From the NCBI GenBank assembly GCA_028282885.1, contig JANQGX010000048.1, positions 1-43,867 of the forward strand: a DNA stretch of 43,867 nucleotides, in the 5' to 3' direction. Source of the DNA: SAR324 cluster bacterium (GTDB taxonomy: Bacteria > SAR324 > XYD2-FULL-50-16). The notes beneath the pieces are model-generated. The model did not search any database. It saw nothing but the letters and a program-made list of their open reading frames with translations, and was not told where the DNA came from. The position numbers were made by a program, and so were the translations under genes. Below are positions 40,657-43,867 of the stretch, piece by piece (position 1 is the first letter of the stretch; every line of letters starts with the position of its first letter).

Positions 40657-41043
40657 CTACTTGTTTTCGAATATCTTGACGACTACATTGACGAGTTTGG
40701 AAAAATCCTTGATGGGTTTGATAAAAACCTGCTCTTCCGTGATACCGATTGACTGTAAGTTTTTTGGAATTGCATAATCGATGGAACCGGTATAGATAAC
40801 AAATCTCATTTCCGGATTGTTATCATGGACCGCGGTAATGAACTCATTTCCTGTGGTGTCTGGTAGTCTCATATCCACGATACAGACATCAATCCGGTTT
40901 CGATCAAGAAGCTCAAATCCCTCTTCACCGCTATAGGCGGAATAAACTTCGAAATCACTGTCTTCAAAAGTTAAACGAATGGCACCGTTTAAATGCGGTT
41001 CGTCATCAACGATTAAGACAGTAGGTAGTTTTTCGATTTCCAT
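40657..41043 (-). CDS. Single-domain response regulator
   Basis: 128 residues comprising only a receiver domain: acidic pair in VDDEP (13-14), phosphoacceptor Asp57 in CIVDMRLPD, Thr in IYTGS and Lys in FIKPIKD. There is no output domain, so it is a relay or adaptor protein like CheY or Spo0F. It lies 11 bases before the HD-GYP regulator and is probably co-transcribed with it. The two might compete for or share the same kinase. No strong Shine-Dalgarno is seen before 41043. Confidence 0.9.
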   Translation of the reverse strand: MEIEKLPTVLIVDDEPHLNGAIRLTFEDSDFEVYSAYSGEEGFELLDRNRIDVCIVDMRLPDTTGNEFITAVHDNNPEMRFVIYTGSIDYAIPKNLQSIGITEEQVFIKPIKDFSKLVNVVVKIFENK

Positions 41044-41591
41044 TTATAAATATCCGTACCAGAATGGCTTGCGATAAACGATACAGTTTTGTTCAGTCAA
41101 AGATCCTGAACTGGGTTACAGTTTCTCGGAATCCAATAATCATTCCGTTTGTATTCATTCTTTTTTCGGGAACGATCAGTCTTCGCCAATCAATCAATGC
41201 TTTTGTAGAGTTTCGGATGTAATTTTATTCTATATTGTCTCCTATCCCACTTCATTTGAACAGTATCTTTATCAAATCTTACCTTTGATTCAGTTCGTCA
41301 CAAAGATACAAAACCTTTTGATGGTAGGATAGCATCAATTTAGCGCTATTCCCATATGAAAATAATGAACTTCCCCAGGAAACAGCCTGCTTTTAAATCG
41401 CGTTTGGAAATGAAGCAATCGGTTTTGTTTCGTAGTCAGTTTTTTTCAGGTAAACGACTAACTTCAAACACACGGATTGCTGATCAAAGAACCTCACCAA
41501 GGCAGTAAGATCGACGATCAGTCCCGGAAACGGACGGGAAATCCGTCAAGGATGGGTGTAGAAACGGACTGATCGCGTTTGTACTCGGGAT
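41044..41591. other. 548-base intergenic region with an inverted repeat
   Basis: No credible gene. It should contain the promoter for the receiver/HD-GYP operon and the 3' end of the PAP2 transcript. The only clear structure is a perfect 10-bp inverted repeat (41515-41524 with 41566-41575) enclosing a smaller stem. Confidence 0.6.
41515..41575. repeat. Nested inverted repeat downstream of the PAP2 gene
   Basis: CGATCAGTCC and GGACTGATCG pair perfectly across 41 bases. Inside is a 5-bp stem GACGG/CCGTC (41533-41537 with 41543-41547) with loop GAAAT. It lies 17 bases beyond the PAP2 stop codon. It lacks a T tract, so it is not a standard terminator; an RNA structure or protein site is possible. 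Confidence 0.45.
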
Positions 41592-42542
41592 TCAGGTTAC
41601 AGTCTGTTCCCCGGAAGCGAGTTTTGTTTTTACAAACAGCCAGGGGGCTCCAACCGATACCCAGAGACCTAATACGAAATAGCGGATAAATCGTACAAGG
41701 GAGGACATGAACATGCTGTGATCGTTGATTAGTTCCAGGAGAGGTTTCAGGCCTTCTTTAATCACCAATGCAATACAGATTCCGACCAGATAGCGCAGAC
41801 ACCTTTGCAGGAAGCTTCCAGAGGTGGAAAACCTTACGCTTGTGCGCTCAAAATAGAATCCGGGAATCACGCCTGCTATAACGGCTGCCGGGGTAGTCAG
41901 ACTGGCGATATGGTTGAGATCCGGCCGTGTGAGAAGGCTGAGCCCAATGAGCACTGCAGTTACAATCACAGTCAGAAGGATGGTCCCCGGGAGTTTCAAA
42001 CTTGTCAGGTATGTACTAAGCCTTTTTTCGAAAAACACGTACAAGACCACAATTAGAACTCCAATAATCCAACCCAAAAGAACATCCTGCGGAAAATGGA
42101 CTCCGTGCACCATCCGCGAGATTCCCATCAGAATCATATAAAGAACCAGCAAGCCAAACATCCACCGTTTGCTGACTTCGGTCATCAGGATTGCAGCAAT
42201 CGAGGTGGAAGTTTGTGTGTGTCCGCTGGGCAATCCGTATCCGTCTGTAGTGAAAGCGGGCACTACAGCTTTTGATACCTGGTAGGGTCGTGGCCTTTTC
42301 CAGTAAACTTTAAAAAAGGCATTTAACCAGGCGGAGACAAGAAAGACGATGGTAACTTTTCGACCGGCTTCTTTATTGATGGACCAGTAAACAATGGTCA
42401 ATAAAAGTAGAAAAAAAATCTCGGTTCCGGCAAAATCAAAAGGACGAAATAAAAGACTGACAAAATCGGTCCTCCAGGACTGAAACCAGAGAATAATATC
42501 GGTTCCAGTTCCCTTCTCAATAGATACTATAAAATTCTCCAT
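41592..42542 (-). CDS. PAP2-family membrane phosphatase
   Basis: The start at 42542 is chosen because AGGAGG lies five bases upstream, giving 316 residues; the 23 upstream in-frame codons are polar and unlikely to be translated. The three acid-phosphatase motifs are present: KVYWKRPRP, GLPSGHTQT and SRMVHGVHFPQD. About nine membrane helices are visible. Members dephosphorylate phosphatidic acid, undecaprenyl pyrophosphate or sphingolipid phosphates at the membrane. A C-terminal extension of about 150 residues with four more helices follows the catalytic core. It is a single gene on the minus strand; the substrate is not determined by sequence. Confidence 0.9.
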   Translation of the reverse strand: MENFIVSIEKGTGTDIILWFQSWRTDFVSLLFRPFDFAGTEIFFLLLLTIVYWSINKEAGRKVTIVFLVSAWLNAFFKVYWKRPRPYQVSKAVVPAFTTDGYGLPSGHTQTSTSIAAILMTEVSKRWMFGLLVLYMILMGISRMVHGVHFPQDVLLGWIIGVLIVVLYVFFEKRLSTYLTSLKLPGTILLTVIVTAVLIGLSLLTRPDLNHIASLTTPAAVIAGVIPGFYFERTSVRFSTSGSFLQRCLRYLVGICIALVIKEGLKPLLELINDHSMFMSSLVRFIRYFVLGLWVSVGAPWLFVKTKLASGEQTVT

Positions 42543-43142
42543 TATTGCCTCCTGCTGTGATTTTCCCTTCTGTCTGAAATCCTCGGATGACTTTTCCGTC
42601 CGCCGATTCAAGTTTTGCTTTGCCTCCCAAGGTTCTCAATTCAAAGCTTCCGGCAAAGCGTGCACGTTATCGACAGAAACCGAACATCACCTTTGCCGGG
42701 ATATCACTTATTACGAGAACCCGTTGAATCAGTCGGGACAGCTTTCACGACTGCGATGTACAAGGAGTGTGTTTATCATTAAAACAATTGGGCTATTCCG
42801 TCAAAAAGGCTTAAGGGGAATGCATTTGGTATCGGGCAAAAAGCGGGATAAGCAATCAGGAGAAAGGCCGCGTATCACCGGAGTTTGAATTTTTTTCCCG
42901 GAGCAGTGAGTATCTCCAAAAACAAGCAAAGCAGACAGACTAAAAATGACAAAATTGTTAAGAGATTAGATAATAGAACGTTGCTTAAGTTGCTTGATTC
43001 TGGAAACAAGGTTTTAGGTGACCAAAAGAACGATCGTAACAAATAATCGTCGGTTCTCGAACCATCTGTTTCCTGATCATGATGTTCATATTTTATGACA
43101 TGTGTTATAATCAAGTTTTAACAAACCTGTCTTGGAGGAGAT
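42543..43142. other. 600-base intergenic region, promoters only
   Basis: Lies between the divergent PAP2 and DUF302 genes. I found no frame with protein character. A TATAAT at 43106-43111 is a good -10 for the DUF302 gene, but no matching -35 is clear. Confidence 0.6.
43106..43111 (+). promoter_or_regulatory. Candidate -10 element for the DUF302 gene
   Basis: Exact TATAAT, 31 bases before the start codon. The upstream -35 region has no convincing match, so it is a partial promoter call. Confidence 0.4.
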
Positions 43143-43526
43143 ATGAGATTTATTGTCAGTACCCAAAAATCGGTAGACCAGGCGACAAAGGACCTGGAAC
43201 AAGCTGTTGCGAATAATAAGTTCGGTGTTTTGCATATTCATGATTTGAAAGCAACAATGAATAAGAAAGGGGTCGATTTCCAAAACGAATGTCGGATTTT
43301 TGAAGTATGCAATCCCCTCAAGGCCAATGCCGTGTTGTCAAACGATATGAGCCTCAATATGGCACTCCCATGTAGAATATCAGTCTGGGAAGAACAGGGG
43401 CAAGTAAAAATCGGAACCTTGAATCCTTCTGATCTCTTGAGCGTGTTAAGTGATTCTTCCGAACTGAAAACCGTAGCGATCGAAGTGGAAGAGACGATAA
43501 AAAAGATCATCAAAGAGGCCTGCTAG
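43143..43526 (+). CDS. DUF302-family protein
   Basis: 127 residues with the DUF302 pattern: FGVLHIHDLKATMNKKG, ECRIFEVCNPLKANAVLSNDMSLNMALPCRISVWEEQGQVKIGTLNPSDLLSVL. The conserved Cys in EVCNP and LPCRI (residues 56 and 77) may bind a ligand or metal. The family is widespread and of unsettled function. GGAGGAG six bases before ATG 43143 gives strong initiation. There is no signal peptide, so it is cytoplasmic. It is a single gene on the plus strand. Confidence 0.87.
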   Translation: MRFIVSTQKSVDQATKDLEQAVANNKFGVLHIHDLKATMNKKGVDFQNECRIFEVCNPLKANAVLSNDMSLNMALPCRISVWEEQGQVKIGTLNPSDLLSVLSDSSELKTVAIEVEETIKKIIKEAC

Positions 43527-43828
43527 TTCTGCTTAACCCCTTTTCTGTCGGTGTTCAAACCAATTTGGGATGGCCGGTCTCGAAAGGCGATTATGTTTTA
43601 ATGCAATTAACTCTATCCATCAGAAATACCTGGCTTGTAAAGAAATGAATCCGTGAGTTCACCGTGAAAATCGATCAATACTACGAAGAAATGCCCGAAG
43701 AGAGGCGTAGCAAGGCTTTGACAGTGCATCGTCTGGTTTTGGAACTGTTTCCCGAGTCCAAGGTGGACCTTAGTACATGATGGCATAAATACGATGACGT
43801 ATTAAAGGTTGCATTTTGTTTTTTTATC
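43527..43828. other. Intergenic region with a short fragmentary frame
   Basis: No complete gene. The only protein-like stretch is the 38-codon fragment at 43664-43780. A T-rich run at 43818-43825 follows. Confidence 0.5.
43664..43780 (+). pseudogene. Short fragment resembling the start of a DUF1801/YdhG-like protein
   Basis: From GTG 43664 the frame reads 38 residues: MKIDQYYEEMPEERRSKA, then HRLVLELFPESKVDLST, then TGA. The pattern (x-YY-x-x-x-P-E-x-R ... LR-x-x-x-x-x-L-F-P) resembles the first 35-40 residues of DUF1801-type proteins, which normally continue for another 70-80 residues. The downstream sequence does not continue clearly in any frame. It is probably a decayed remnant; chance resemblance is possible, and there is no good ribosome-binding site. 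Confidence 0.35.
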
Positions 43829-43867
43829 CGGCATGATCCTTCTTAACCAAGGGAGGTTATCATGCCG
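43829..43867 (+). promoter_or_regulatory. Palindrome enclosing the ribosome-binding site and start codon of the next gene
   Basis: CGGCATGAT (43829-43837) is the exact reverse complement of ATCATGCCG (43859-43867), and CCTT/AAGG pairs inside. The strong GGGAGG at 43851-43856 lies in the loop side and the ATG in the right arm. In RNA this would hold the start codon in a stem. The right arm reaches the window edge and may extend further. Confidence 0.6.
43862..43867 (+). CDS. First codons of a gene leaving the window
   Basis: ATG at 43862 with GGGAGG five bases upstream. Only Met-Pro is visible, so nothing can be said about the product. Confidence 0.5.

Overview
The window looks like a chromosomal segment of a Gram-negative (diderm) bacterium. 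The evidence is lipoprotein signals, TolC- and HlyD-type export proteins, C-terminal-Phe outer-membrane barrels and a BamB-like pair of beta-propellers. I cannot place it taxonomically. The flanks are AT-rich and parts of the giant gene are clearly richer in GC. No tRNA, rRNA or CRISPR array was seen.

Bases 1-5,570 are accessory and decaying. They hold a Sel1-repeat protein entering from outside the window, then a small exported-protein gene split cleanly by an intact IS4-clan insertion sequence (1395-2912; 19-bp imperfect terminal inverted repeats and a 9-bp target duplication whose removal restores a 204-codon ORF). A dead REP-associated (Y1) transposase bracketed by an 18-bp direct repeat follows, then a barrel-like exported protein and about 800 bases without a convincing gene.

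Bases 5,573-28,383 form the centrepiece, a co-directional type I secretion locus. Two paralogous PQQ-type beta-propeller proteins precede a 4,669-aa RTX protein, a TolC-like outer-membrane channel, an ABC exporter, a HlyD-type adaptor, a HlyC-type lysine acyltransferase and a small outer-membrane barrel. The RTX protein has a helical/coiled-coil N-terminus with a glycine zipper. It then has about 920 residues of unusual nine-residue repeats in which Asp recurs in every fourth repeat and Asn fills most of the others. After that come canonical calcium-binding RTX modules, cadherin-like domains and an EF-hand-like C-terminal block. An RTX acyltransferase paired with such a giant, Asn-ladder-like RTX protein is the most interesting system here. 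A plausible reading is a giant surface adhesin or toxin that is acylated before export.

Bases 28,562-34,468 carry an exported YD-repeat-like protein and then, on the minus strand, a three-gene set that looks lipid-related: a polytopic membrane protein fused to an endonuclease/exonuclease/phosphatase domain, an SDR closely resembling 3-ketodihydrosphingosine reductase, and a lipoprotein glycerophosphodiesterase.

Bases 34,736-38,374 hold a SagB-type nitroreductase facing a csoR-copA copper operon. The copA gene carries a C-terminal metal-binding domain with its own Shine-Dalgarno and ATG, as if a copZ gene had fused in frame. The remainder holds an EamA transporter, a two-gene receiver/HD-GYP cyclic-di-GMP signalling operon, a PAP2 phosphatase, a DUF302 protein, and the first codons of a gene whose ribosome-binding site lies inside a palindrome.
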